Positions 24,789-32,758 of a stretch of DNA of 32,782 bases are shown here, piece by piece. The DNA lies in the NCBI GenBank assembly GCA_902778625.1, contig CACYYM010000028.1, positions 1 to 32,782 on the forward strand, given 5' to 3'. The position numbers and the translations under genes are program-made. The notes beneath the pieces were generated by a model. It was given only the letters and a program-made list of their open reading frames with translations, did no database searches and was not told the origin of the DNA. Origin of the DNA: an uncultured Bacteroidales bacterium (GTDB taxonomy: Bacteria > Bacteroidota > Bacteroidia > Bacteroidales > Bacteroidaceae). How positions within the stretch are numbered: the first letter of the stretch is position 1; every line of letters begins with the position of its first letter.

Positions 24789-26530
24789 CCCATCAACTCA
24801 TCGTAATCCACGTCCTCTCGAATGATGCGCGGACACTCTTCGTCATACAATGGCGAAAGGATGTCAAGTTCCGGCTTGTAGTCTGCATGGGTAATGCCAG
24901 CCAGATGGAAGAGCGCGAAAGGCAACATCGTTGAGATGAAAGACTTATGTTGTGCTGCGACAATATCGGCAAGCAAGTCGGGATGGTTCGTCTTAAAGCT
25001 GTCCGAGACGTAGAACAGCATAGGTATCTCATACTGATAACGTGCTATCTCGGGTGTCATCTGGTCACTGTTCGTACGATAGCACGAGTTGCGCCAGTCA
25101 TAAACCTCTTCGCCATGGTCAGGCATATAGATAGCCACGACATCTTTCTCTGCATACTTCTCCAAAAGCTTCGCTACGACGGCGTCATTATATAGCGTCG
25201 CATTGTCGTATTCTGCCACAATCTGTCGGCCATTGTCATCTGTAAAGTCGTTCTGTACGCTGTCTGCCGTGAAATGATTAAACGCTTTGGGATAACGCTC
25301 GCGATAGTCCTCGTGCTGCCCCATCATGTGGAAGATGAGCAGCGAGGGCTTTGCTGCAAGTTCATCGGCGAGCGGCAGGTCGGCTAGCAAGTCCATGTCG
25401 TACTTAGTCGCTTCTGGGTTCATGTACGTAAACTGCTGTTGGCGGAGCTCTTTCTGATTGAAGATGGTGCCGCCAGCATGCCCATGATGATCCCTATTGT
25501 TCGCTTCGCCTGCAAATTGGTTTGTGATGAACCAGACGTCGTAGCCTGCTTTGCGAAAGACGGCAGGAAATAGCGTGCAATCCACCCAAGCACGGCCACA
25601 GCCGGGATAATACGTCGAGAACATGTAGCGAAGCGTCTTGCTTGTTACGTTGTAAGGCGAGACAGCATCGTCGAAAACGATGAGGTTGCCCTGTTCCTTC
25701 AAGCGGCAAAGGTTCGGAGTCGTCTGTCGAGCCTTCGAATTATACAAGGGAGAATGGTATTTGTTGAAAGACTCGCCAAGTAGGAACAGGATGATGGGAC
25801 TGCGATAAGAGCAGCTGTCGACCTCTGTCCTCTCGACCGTCGCCTCCAGCTTCGCCAGCTCCTTCGTGCTCACGACATTGAGTGCGTGTCCGTAGAAGAA
25901 GCGGATGAAGGGACTATTACGTAAGGGCATGTATTTGTTCTCGGCAATCGTGGTCGTCACTTCAGCTGTGTAAGCCTGATACAGACGGAAGTAGGAGTAG
26001 CCTTGACACGAGGCAGAGAGGAGGAGAAGGGCGGCTCCGAGAAACTCTCTCCACAAGTTAGGGGGAGTACCCCGCAGGGGGGAGGAAGTGCGCTTGGAGG
26101 AAGACTTGAAGAGAAGCCACGAGATGAATATCGCCCCGAAAGTGATTCCAGTTGCCGATGCCAGCTGTCCTGCAACGCCGTGACCTTTGAGGAACTCCGT
26201 TGCCTCGCGCCCGTTCGTCTCGAGGATAAGCTGCAAAACTGTCATTGAATATGGCGACTGATAGCAAAGAATACTGAAGACTTCGCCGCCCAAAAGCAGG
26301 ATACAGGCAATCCAAACGAGCCAAGAGAGATGGATGCGCCTGAGGAAGTAAGCCAACACCGTCAGCAAGTAGCAATCGAAGATTGGCGGTGCAAAGACGA
26401 ACGGCTTTGGGAAAGCTCCTGTTGCATAGCACATCACAGGAATCACCACACACGACATCAATATCAGGAACCAGAAGAGCACCTTCTGCTCACGTATCGG
26501 TTTGAAGATTATATCAAGGAAATGTTTCAT
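24773..26530 (-). CDS. EptA-like phosphoethanolamine transferase (sulfatase fold)
   Basis: This family adds phosphoethanolamine to lipid A or other surface glycolipids and proteins, which can lower sensitivity to cationic peptides. The 585-residue protein has about five N-terminal membrane helices and a periplasmic sulfatase-type domain. Within it are IILFLLGESFNKYHSPLYN (metal-binding Glu), DDAVSPYNVTSKTLRYMFSTY (likely nucleophile Thr at 296 or 299), HMMGQHEDYRERYP and VVAIYMPDHGEEVYD. The open frame extends upstream to 26602, but a full promoter lies inside that extension, so the ATG at 26528-26530 is the real start. Confidence 0.88.
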   Translation of the reverse strand: MKHFLDIIFKPIREQKVLFWFLILMSCVVIPVMCYATGAFPKPFVFAPPIFDCYLLTVLAYFLRRIHLSWLVWIACILLLGGEVFSILCYQSPYSMTVLQLILETNGREATEFLKGHGVAGQLASATGITFGAIFISWLLFKSSSKRTSSPLRGTPPNLWREFLGAALLLLSASCQGYSYFRLYQAYTAEVTTTIAENKYMPLRNSPFIRFFYGHALNVVSTKELAKLEATVERTEVDSCSYRSPIILFLLGESFNKYHSPLYNSKARQTTPNLCRLKEQGNLIVFDDAVSPYNVTSKTLRYMFSTYYPGCGRAWVDCTLFPAVFRKAGYDVWFITNQFAGEANNRDHHGHAGGTIFNQKELRQQQFTYMNPEATKYDMDLLADLPLADELAAKPSLLIFHMMGQHEDYRERYPKAFNHFTADSVQNDFTDDNGRQIVAEYDNATLYNDAVVAKLLEKYAEKDVVAIYMPDHGEEVYDWRNSCYRTNSDQMTPEIARYQYEIPMLFYVSDSFKTNHPDLLADIVAAQHKSFISTMLPFALFHLAGITHADYKPELDILSPLYDEECPRIIREDVDYDELMGKKEE

Positions 26531-26539
26531 ATTGCTCTG

Positions 26540-26570
26540 CAAAGTTACAAAAAAGCAGACAAACCACAAA
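26540..26570 (-). promoter_or_regulatory. promoter very close to the transferase start
   Basis: Minus-strand TTTG (26567-26570), 19 bases, TAACTTTG (26540-26547). Only 9 bases separate the -7 box from the ATG, so the transcript must have a leader of a few bases at most. Confidence 0.75.
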
Positions 26571-26613
26571 AGAAAACGGTGTGAAAAAAGAATATCCTCC
26601 ACACGACGTTAAA

Positions 26614-26700
26614 AACGCCGCACGCGGGGATTGCAATCGCCGCACGCGGAAATGGCCAACGCCGCACGCGGGGATTAAAACGCCGCCTGCGGCGTTGAAA
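26614..26700 (+). repeat. 22-base-period tandem array E (4 units)
   Basis: Units start at 26614, 26636 and 26658, with a fourth after a 21-base step at 26679. The first three contain CGCCGCACGCGG; the fourth is a GCCGCCTGCGGC variant. The sequence version is nearly the same as array A at 2.06 kb, about 24.5 kb away. It lies between the transferase promoter and the terminator of the 1727-residue protein gene. Confidence 0.85.
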
Positions 26701-26743
26701 ATGACGACTTACTTTGTTCCCCTTTTATCCCATCATAAACAAA

Positions 26744-26769
26744 GCCCTCCGAGATTGCTCTCGGAGGGC
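26744..26769 (-). terminator. terminator of the 1727-residue protein gene
   Basis: GCCCTCCGAGA (26744-26754) and TCTCGGAGGGC (26759-26769) form a perfect 11-bp stem with a 4-base loop. On the minus strand it is followed by TTTGTTT. It lies 58 bases after the stop codon. Confidence 0.8.
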
Positions 26770-26826
26770 ATTGCATTGTGGTTACGGACAAGACGTTGAC
26801 TGTTGCCAGGCCTTGCCTCGCACTCC

Positions 26827-29800
26827 TTACTGATTTGCCATAATAGTCAGGACGTTCGTAACATCTGCGATGTCAATTACGCCGTCGCCGTTGACGTCGC
26901 TTCGTGCGTCGAAGGCGTTATTTGCCATAAGCGTCAAGATGTACGTAACGTCTGCGATATCAACGGTGCCATCTGCGTTAGCATCGCCCTTCAAGCCGCC
27001 GTTAACGACAATAGTGCCGTTGTTCATGTCAAACGTAATGAGGAACTTCTGGGTGTCACCTTCCTTCGTCTCATCCCAGTTCATATACCACTTGCGGTCA
27101 GAGCCACGAATGAGGTCGCCCACTACTACGCCATCTTCGAGCAAGAGCTTGTTCGTCTCACTGCCATAGCGGCCTTCGTTCCATCCACTGCGAGTCGACG
27201 TGCTATGAGCGATATTGCCAGTGTTGGAGCGGCAAGAGAAGATGGTGAAGTTGGGATAATAGTTCTCGACAGAATCGCGGAAGAAGATAACTTCGCCCTC
27301 GTAGACACCATTGCCCTTATGAGCGATGGGAGCCATTTCGTCGTTCTTCCAGCGATGCTGCTGGCCGTTGACGTTCATGATAGAACCAACAACATAGCAG
27401 TTGTCGTGCCAAGGATATTCGCCAATGAGGTCGAAGACGATGGTGCTGTCAGCAGGATTGAATGTAACCTTGTACTGACCGCCGACAGTCTGGAAGTCGT
27501 TGTGGTTGTCGTTATCGTCAAGGACAGCCTTGAAAGTGCCGTGAGCAGGAGTAATGAAGCGACGTGAAGAACTCGTACACTCGTAGCGTTCGTCCATACG
27601 GCTCAAATAGATACCTGCACGGGCATTGCCACTTGCAAGGTTAGCGCGGTTCTGCACATAAACACTGGCCGCGACAAATGTGCCGTCGTCCTGCAAAGTC
27701 ATAGGATAGACAGTACTGTTCTGGCCATAAGTAAGCTGATTGCCCTCCGGATCCATGAGGTCACCCTGTACGTAGTAGCCGCCACCGAGAGCGGGATTGT
27801 TCAGTATCTGCTCACGATAGTTGCGTGCCTCCTCATCAGTAAGGTCACCGCTCGAGTAGTGTCCGTCAATCTCATCAGCTGCAGCAGCAAAGGCATCGCT
27901 AAGGTCAGGATCGGAATCTAAGAAGGCGTCAGCCTTGTTGCTGCAATACTCGTACAGGCTACCAAGTTCTGCGTAAGCGTCGTAGCTGTCGAGGATAGTG
28001 TTGAACTCATCATTAATCTGCTTGATGATAGGCAACTTCTCATCGAAAGCCGCAGCATCAGCTTGTGCAATAAGGCTTTCGAGTCTGTCGATATGGCTCT
28101 GGCTGTAGTACATTATCCACTGTTCGTCGTGTCCCCACTTGAGCGCTGCAAGACGAGCTTTGAAGTTGTCCATCATACCGATGATGGCTTCTTCGCTGTA
28201 GCCACGATATATGAGCTTGAACCTGCCCCACATCGTCATGCCGCTATCGTACCATGGTTTGCCTGTGTTGCGGATACCGAGACGGAGCTCACCACCTGTC
28301 ACGATACCATATACATTATTAATATAGCGACCTCCACCAAATGCGAAGCTGACTGCCTGACGTTGCTCTGGTACGTAGCCGTCGCCGGTATCGAAGTCTT
28401 GAGACGATGTGCTCTCGCCATTGTGAGGAGCATCGGGATCATTGGAAGCGTCGTAACGGCAATTAACGCCATTGATAGCATCTGCATAGAGCACACGACC
28501 TGCATAGATGTTCATGATGGGCGTGTACCAGTCATTGATGAAGAGGTCTGCAGGCACATAGTCGTTGCCTGCCATGTCGCCCACGCCATTGCCGCCGGGA
28601 CGATAGAAGGCAGGAGCCTCGAGCTCATAAATGCCGTCGGGAATGTCGGCAATAATGTACTGCGAAACCGTGAAGGCAGTGTTCCATGTTCCGGCGACAG
28701 GATAGATGTCAGTAAAGCCGGTATTAGAACTGAAGTTGTAGCCGTCAGGATGTTCATAAGTCCTGACTGTTTCCCAATCCTTGAAGTTGCCGTCCTCGTC
28801 GAAGCCAGCGTTCTTGATGATGTTGCTGACGTCGGATCCGACGCTAATGCTCGTCATGATTGCGCTCTCGTAAAGTCCTCTTGCGAACTCAATCTCGGCT
28901 GCAAGCTCTTCTTCACTGAGAGTGCGGGCATCAAGGACATTGAGAGCCGAACCGTTGGGCAGGTCTTCGTTTGCCTCTTCAGCCTCATAGAGATAAGTGT
29001 CGAGGAGGTCGGCTGCAGCGCCATTGAGGTCATCGCGACCTTCACGCTCTGCGATGAGAGCGTCAATAGCGGCCTTGAAGTTTACGTAGGCAAGATGACT
29101 GCGGCGAATAAGGTTCGGAGTACGAGCCAGCACGTCGCTGATTGCCATGATGTCTTCAAGCGTTGAAACATTCCCGATGGCTTCCTTTGCTTCGTTGTAA
29201 GCTTCCATCAAAGAAACCTGAGGCTCAAGTTCTTCAAGGTCATGTTGGATAGCAGCTTCTTGCTGCTGACGGATAATCTCCACATCGGCATCGGCAAGCT
29301 TGTCGAGGCGCCAGCTGTCCCATACCGTCCAGTTACCATAAAGGTAAAGGCTGTTCTCTACACCAATCTTGACACTGTCCTCTGCACTCTCGATTGCAAA
29401 GTAGAGAGGCTCATTCCAGTAAAGTCCGCGAGCGAAGTACTTGTTGCAAGCAGCAAGAGAGTTGGGCACCCAAAGACCAGTTACGCTGCTGAAGTTCTCG
29501 GTCTCGTTGACGCGGTCTTGCTGAGCACCGGCTGCGATGTCCATGAAGCGAATGGCAAGCTTCTTACCGTTCACTTCAGCAAAGTACTGACTGCTGTGGT
29601 AGAGAGGAGCGAATTCTTCGCCAAGCACTCCTGTCTCGTAAGCTGCGCCTTCTTCTTCTCTCCATTGTTCAGCACGTTGTAAACCTTGCAAACGCAGGCG
29701 ATAGATACCGGGCTCGAGGCCTGTTATCTCCTGATAAGTCTCGAACCAATTCGTGTTCCAATGCTCTGCAACACTGTTATTGATAGCCAAGCCGCTGCCG

Positions 29801-32010
29801 TCGCCCGAATCGTTGTTGACGTAACCTTCTGCGTTATCATGGTCAGCATTTGCAAAGACATCGAGGAATGGGAAGTCTGGGTCTTGCTGATGGCAGACTG
29901 TGCAGAAGCCATCGACGAACTGATGGTCTGGGATGCCAGGACCAGGCGTATTGGAATACGTTGCATCCAAGGGGTCGAACCAGCCGTCGCAACGTTTATC
30001 GACAACAGCATAGACTTGCTCATGACCAGGCATAAATGTCGGGAACTCGTCGTCGCCAAGCGTCTGGTACCATGCTATGTTCTCCTGATTACCGTTGAGG
30101 TTGTAGCAAAGCTTACCGCTTTCCATGTCCTCATAATAAATGAGAGCGACTTGGAGAGGCTGAATGTCGTCTTCAGGAACAAGGCAATAGCAGTTGTTGA
30201 AGGTAGCATTGTCGAAACGAGCGACATACTTTGCTCCTATCTGGTCTGTTACCTGATAGCCGGTGACAATTGCGCTTGTCCAACAGTTTGTGATGACTGC
30301 GCCGCTGCTACCAAGCCATGCGCTCAAAGCACCGTTCTCGTTCACTTCAGAGCCAGAGATATAGCCTGTCGAGTAGCAGTTCGTCATGATGATGTGTGCC
30401 TGCGAACCTGTGTTACAGCCAATGATACCGCCTGCACCTGCTCTCACACAACTGACGTCGCCTTCGAAGCCAAGGTTCTCGAGGAAAATGTCACCAGGTG
30501 CAGTTGAACCACCGATAAGGCCGGCATTGCCATGAGCAGAGATGGAGCATGTTGCATCGCCACGAAGGTTCTTGACAGTTGCGCCACCATTAAGGAAGTT
30601 GATAAAGCCAATCCAATCGAGGTCGGAATAGTCCATCGTGAGATTGCTGATGGTGTGGAAACCGCCGTCGAAGATGCCCTTGAAGCCATTGTTGCGATTG
30701 CCAATGCCTGGATAGTCGGGATAGTCTGAGAAGTCGAGGTCGCTGTTCAGTTTGGCATTCACCTCAACGTTGCCAGCGGTAACGAAGTCAGCGAACCAGC
30801 AAACATCAAGCTCATTGTTCAGCTGATAGAAGCCGTTCTCGTCCTTCTCGCAGAAACTGTCGCTGATAGCACCACAGTTGATGCAGTACCAATCGCCTTC
30901 GTCAAATTCATGAGGCGGACGAACAGGCTCAACAGGGTCGTTCGTGTAGGTGCCACCTTCGAGAGGCGTGCCGTCACAAAGCAACTCTCCCTGCAGATAA
31001 ACCTGCCTACTGGTGCTGAATGGCATGGGATACTCGTCCACGCCGAGTGTCTGCCAGAAGACAATCTCGCCTGCACGCTGGTTGATAATGTACGCCAGCT
31101 TGCCGCTCATGACGTCTTCCTCCAGAAGGTCGTAGTCGATGAACTGTGTGGCTTCCTCGTTGCCGCTGAGATCGTAGCAGTTGATGCCTACGCTGCTGCT
31201 CGACTGACGGAAGACACCGCGTCCGCTCGGATCAATGCCCTCCACCATACCGATGTTGAAACAGTTCACGACGCGAGTGTTGGCGTTGTCGCCCAGCCAG
31301 CCTGAAATGCCGGCAGACTCCTTCTCACCATTAGCGTTGCCCAGAGCCGTGATGGTGCCGGTGTTGACGCAGTTCGTGATTTTCCAGATAGGATGATTGC
31401 TTGTACTGCCACCCGTGATGCCGCCAGCGTTCTTGGCTGTTGTTGTGACGCTGGCTTCGTTCACGCAATTCATGATAATGATCTCCTTCTCATTGTTCTG
31501 ACCCGTGCCCGTGATGCCGCCGGTACGCAAAGCGCCGGTGATGGAGCAGCTCTTGTCGATGATGAGATTCTTGATGACTGTACCGCCGCCACGTGTATTT
31601 GGATTACCGCGAAGGTCACCAAAGAAGCCTTGCATCTCATCGTTAGGACGATTGATAATCATGTTCTTGATGCGGAAACCCTGACCGTCGAACGTCGCAT
31701 TGTACTTCTTGCCGTTGTTAGGACCGATAGGTCTGTGCAAGTTTTCAATATCCTGGAAGTCAATGTCGTTCATCAACTTACAGTCCAGGTCGAGGATGCC
31801 AGCGGCAACCTGATCTGAAATCCATTCTACATTGCCCGCATTGTAGAGCATGTAGAAGCCATCCGCATCCTGCTGTGGTGCTTCAAAGTGTGCGTCGCAA
31901 TCGTCGTGCATCGTACAGATACCGTTCACGTATCCGTGGTCATCAGCGAATGCAGCACTTCCAACGAGCCACATCAGGCCGAGGGTGGCGAAAGAGTAAA
32001 TCTTTCTCAT
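26827..32010 (-). CDS. giant secreted multidomain protein with a C-terminal dockerin-like domain
   Basis: The 1727-residue protein has a signal peptide (about 1-22). Two related modules of about 330 residues follow (about 23-355 and 365-690). Each begins with Cys pairs (GICTMHDDCD, WYCINCGA) and contains GLUG-like beta-repeats (FDGQGFRIKNMIINRP / FDGGFHTISNLTMDYS, then GGITGGS / AGLIGGS). A third Cys-pair block (GFCTVCHQQ) leads into beta-sandwich regions resembling carbohydrate-binding modules (GLEPGIYRLRLQGLQ; YIIADIPDGIYELEAPAFY), separated by helical spacers. A SusE/F-like segment (NCYVVGSIMNVNGQQHRW) follows. The end holds two dockerin type I repeats, GDANADGTVDIADVTYILTL and DVNGDGVIDIADVTNVLTIM. 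No catalytic motif was found. Its role is probably surface adhesion or glycan binding, but this is inference. Confidence 0.85.
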   Translation of the reverse strand: MRKIYSFATLGLMWLVGSAAFADDHGYVNGICTMHDDCDAHFEAPQQDADGFYMLYNAGNVEWISDQVAAGILDLDCKLMNDIDFQDIENLHRPIGPNNGKKYNATFDGQGFRIKNMIINRPNDEMQGFFGDLRGNPNTRGGGTVIKNLIIDKSCSITGALRTGGITGTGQNNEKEIIIMNCVNEASVTTTAKNAGGITGGSTSNHPIWKITNCVNTGTITALGNANGEKESAGISGWLGDNANTRVVNCFNIGMVEGIDPSGRGVFRQSSSSVGINCYDLSGNEEATQFIDYDLLEEDVMSGKLAYIINQRAGEIVFWQTLGVDEYPMPFSTSRQVYLQGELLCDGTPLEGGTYTNDPVEPVRPPHEFDEGDWYCINCGAISDSFCEKDENGFYQLNNELDVCWFADFVTAGNVEVNAKLNSDLDFSDYPDYPGIGNRNNGFKGIFDGGFHTISNLTMDYSDLDWIGFINFLNGGATVKNLRGDATCSISAHGNAGLIGGSTAPGDIFLENLGFEGDVSCVRAGAGGIIGCNTGSQAHIIMTNCYSTGYISGSEVNENGALSAWLGSSGAVITNCWTSAIVTGYQVTDQIGAKYVARFDNATFNNCYCLVPEDDIQPLQVALIYYEDMESGKLCYNLNGNQENIAWYQTLGDDEFPTFMPGHEQVYAVVDKRCDGWFDPLDATYSNTPGPGIPDHQFVDGFCTVCHQQDPDFPFLDVFANADHDNAEGYVNNDSGDGSGLAINNSVAEHWNTNWFETYQEITGLEPGIYRLRLQGLQRAEQWREEEGAAYETGVLGEEFAPLYHSSQYFAEVNGKKLAIRFMDIAAGAQQDRVNETENFSSVTGLWVPNSLAACNKYFARGLYWNEPLYFAIESAEDSVKIGVENSLYLYGNWTVWDSWRLDKLADADVEIIRQQQEAAIQHDLEELEPQVSLMEAYNEAKEAIGNVSTLEDIMAISDVLARTPNLIRRSHLAYVNFKAAIDALIAEREGRDDLNGAAADLLDTYLYEAEEANEDLPNGSALNVLDARTLSEEELAAEIEFARGLYESAIMTSISVGSDVSNIIKNAGFDEDGNFKDWETVRTYEHPDGYNFSSNTGFTDIYPVAGTWNTAFTVSQYIIADIPDGIYELEAPAFYRPGGNGVGDMAGNDYVPADLFINDWYTPIMNIYAGRVLYADAINGVNCRYDASNDPDAPHNGESTSSQDFDTGDGYVPEQRQAVSFAFGGGRYINNVYGIVTGGELRLGIRNTGKPWYDSGMTMWGRFKLIYRGYSEEAIIGMMDNFKARLAALKWGHDEQWIMYYSQSHIDRLESLIAQADAAAFDEKLPIIKQINDEFNTILDSYDAYAELGSLYEYCSNKADAFLDSDPDLSDAFAAAADEIDGHYSSGDLTDEEARNYREQILNNPALGGGYYVQGDLMDPEGNQLTYGQNSTVYPMTLQDDGTFVAASVYVQNRANLASGNARAGIYLSRMDERYECTSSSRRFITPAHGTFKAVLDDNDNHNDFQTVGGQYKVTFNPADSTIVFDLIGEYPWHDNCYVVGSIMNVNGQQHRWKNDEMAPIAHKGNGVYEGEVIFFRDSVENYYPNFTIFSCRSNTGNIAHSTSTRSGWNEGRYGSETNKLLLEDGVVVGDLIRGSDRKWYMNWDETKEGDTQKFLITFDMNNGTIVVNGGLKGDANADGTVDIADVTYILTLMANNAFDARSDVNGDGVIDIADVTNVLTIMANQ

Positions 32011-32106
32011 TGCTTTGTAATTTAAATTAATAAAATATATAAATAAATATAATGTATTGCGTCAATTAATGCAAACAGAGTATATCATATATGCATAGTT
32101 CCGTCA

Positions 32107-32140
32107 CAAAAGTACTAATATTTTGTAAAACAAAGACAAA
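32107..32140 (-). promoter_or_regulatory. possible promoter of the 1727-residue protein gene
   Basis: Minus-strand TACTTTTG (32107-32114) matches the -7 box. TTTG occurs 16 or 22 bases upstream (32131-32134 or 32137-32140), neither at the usual spacing. The leader would be about 90 bases and AT-rich. 32141-32217 shows nothing recognisable. Confidence 0.5.
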
Positions 32141-32217
32141 AACATGCAGTTGTTTAAGTTATTTTAACACGGCTGGCATTTTCTTTGCCTGTGAAAGGCG
32201 ATACGGTTTAGTAAAAA

Positions 32218-32393
32218 AGCGAACCAAATGTGTCTTTTCACCCGACTTCACAGTACACGAGACAAACACCCGCACGCGAGGTTCGTTATACATACATGTA
32301 TGTATAACGAACACGACGTGTCGAGTCTGGAAATGCGGCGTGTGGGCTTTGGCAACGGGACGTGTCGAGGTCTCTTGCAAAACATGTTGGATA
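32218..32393 (-). repeat. 22-base-period tandem array F (8 degenerate units)
   Basis: Read on the minus strand, units lie at 32372-32393, 32350-32371, 32328-32349, 32306-32327, 32284-32305, 32262-32283, 32240-32261 and 32218-32239. The clearest cores are CTCGACACGTC (twice, 44 bases apart), CCCACACGCC midway between them, and GACACATTT at the far end. The other units are weak. Orientation is opposite to arrays A-E. Confidence 0.65.
32281..32312. repeat. perfect 32-base palindrome
   Basis: Each half is 16 bases; the left half is GTTCGTTATACATACA and the right half its exact complement, with no spacer. It sits inside array F, centred on a unit whose core has become ACATGT. Confidence 0.95.
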
Positions 32394-32400
32394 TGGAAAA

Positions 32401-32437
32401 ACAAAGAGCGTCAGACTTGCTTGTCTGACGCTCTTTC
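32401..32437. terminator. terminator after tRNA-Phe
   Basis: AAAGAGCGTCAGAC and GTCTGACGCTCTTT form a 14-bp perfect stem with a 6-base loop. On the minus strand it is followed by GTTTTTCC. It begins six bases after the tRNA. Confidence 0.9.
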
Positions 32438-32442
32438 TCGGG

Positions 32443-32515
32443 TGGTGCCACCAGGAATCGAACCGGGGACACAAGGATTTTCAGTCCTTTGCTCTACCAA
32501 CTGAGCTATGGCACC
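32443..32515 (-). tRNA. tRNA-Phe (anticodon GAA)
   Basis: The 73-base gene has acceptor arms GGTGCCA/TGGCACC, a D arm with AGCTCAGTTGGTAGAGC, anticodon loop CTGAAAA with GAA, a T arm with GGTTCGATTCC, and discriminator A. CCA is not encoded (CCC follows). Confidence 0.97.
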
Positions 32516-32533
32516 TTTCCGTTTTTGCGAGTG

Positions 32534-32565
32534 CAAAGGTAAGGCTTTTTCCCGAACCCTGCAAA
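32534..32565 (-). promoter_or_regulatory. tRNA-Phe promoter
   Basis: Minus-strand TTTG (32562-32565), 20 bases, TACCTTTG (32534-32541), ending 18 bases before the tRNA. Confidence 0.8.
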
Positions 32566-32656
32566 CATTTTACAAAAAAAATGGCAGAAATGTGTTTTTT
32601 TCATGCCATTTACCGTTTTTTTCAACTTTCATCTTTCTACTTTCAACTTTTCTTTG

Positions 32657-32664
32657 TACCTTTG
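32657..32664 (+). promoter_or_regulatory. -7 box for tRNA-Pro
   Basis: TACCTTTG ends 20 bases before the tRNA. The upstream element is only a partial match (TTTC at 32634-32637). Confidence 0.65.
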
Positions 32665-32684
32665 CACCGGTTTTCAAAACCATT

Positions 32685-32758
32685 CGGGATGTAGCGCAGT
32701 TGGTAGCGCACTACGTTCGGGACGTAGGGGTCGGGCGTTCGAGTCGCCTCATCCCGAC
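32685..32758 (+). tRNA. tRNA-Pro (anticodon CGG)
   Basis: The 74-base gene has acceptor arms CGGGATG/CATCCCG, a D arm GCGCAGTTGGTAGCGC, anticodon stem CTACG/CGTAG with loop TTCGGGA (anticodon CGG), a T loop TTCGAGT, and discriminator A. CCA is not encoded. Confidence 0.96.

Noticed and set aside
32091..32504. Open frames covering array F and tRNA-Phe
   Set aside because: They read through a terminator hairpin and a tRNA and have no promoter-linked start or recognisable domain.
32443..32758. tRNA-associated attachment site or integrated element
   Set aside because: No integrase is present and no direct repeat of a tRNA 3' end was found in the window.
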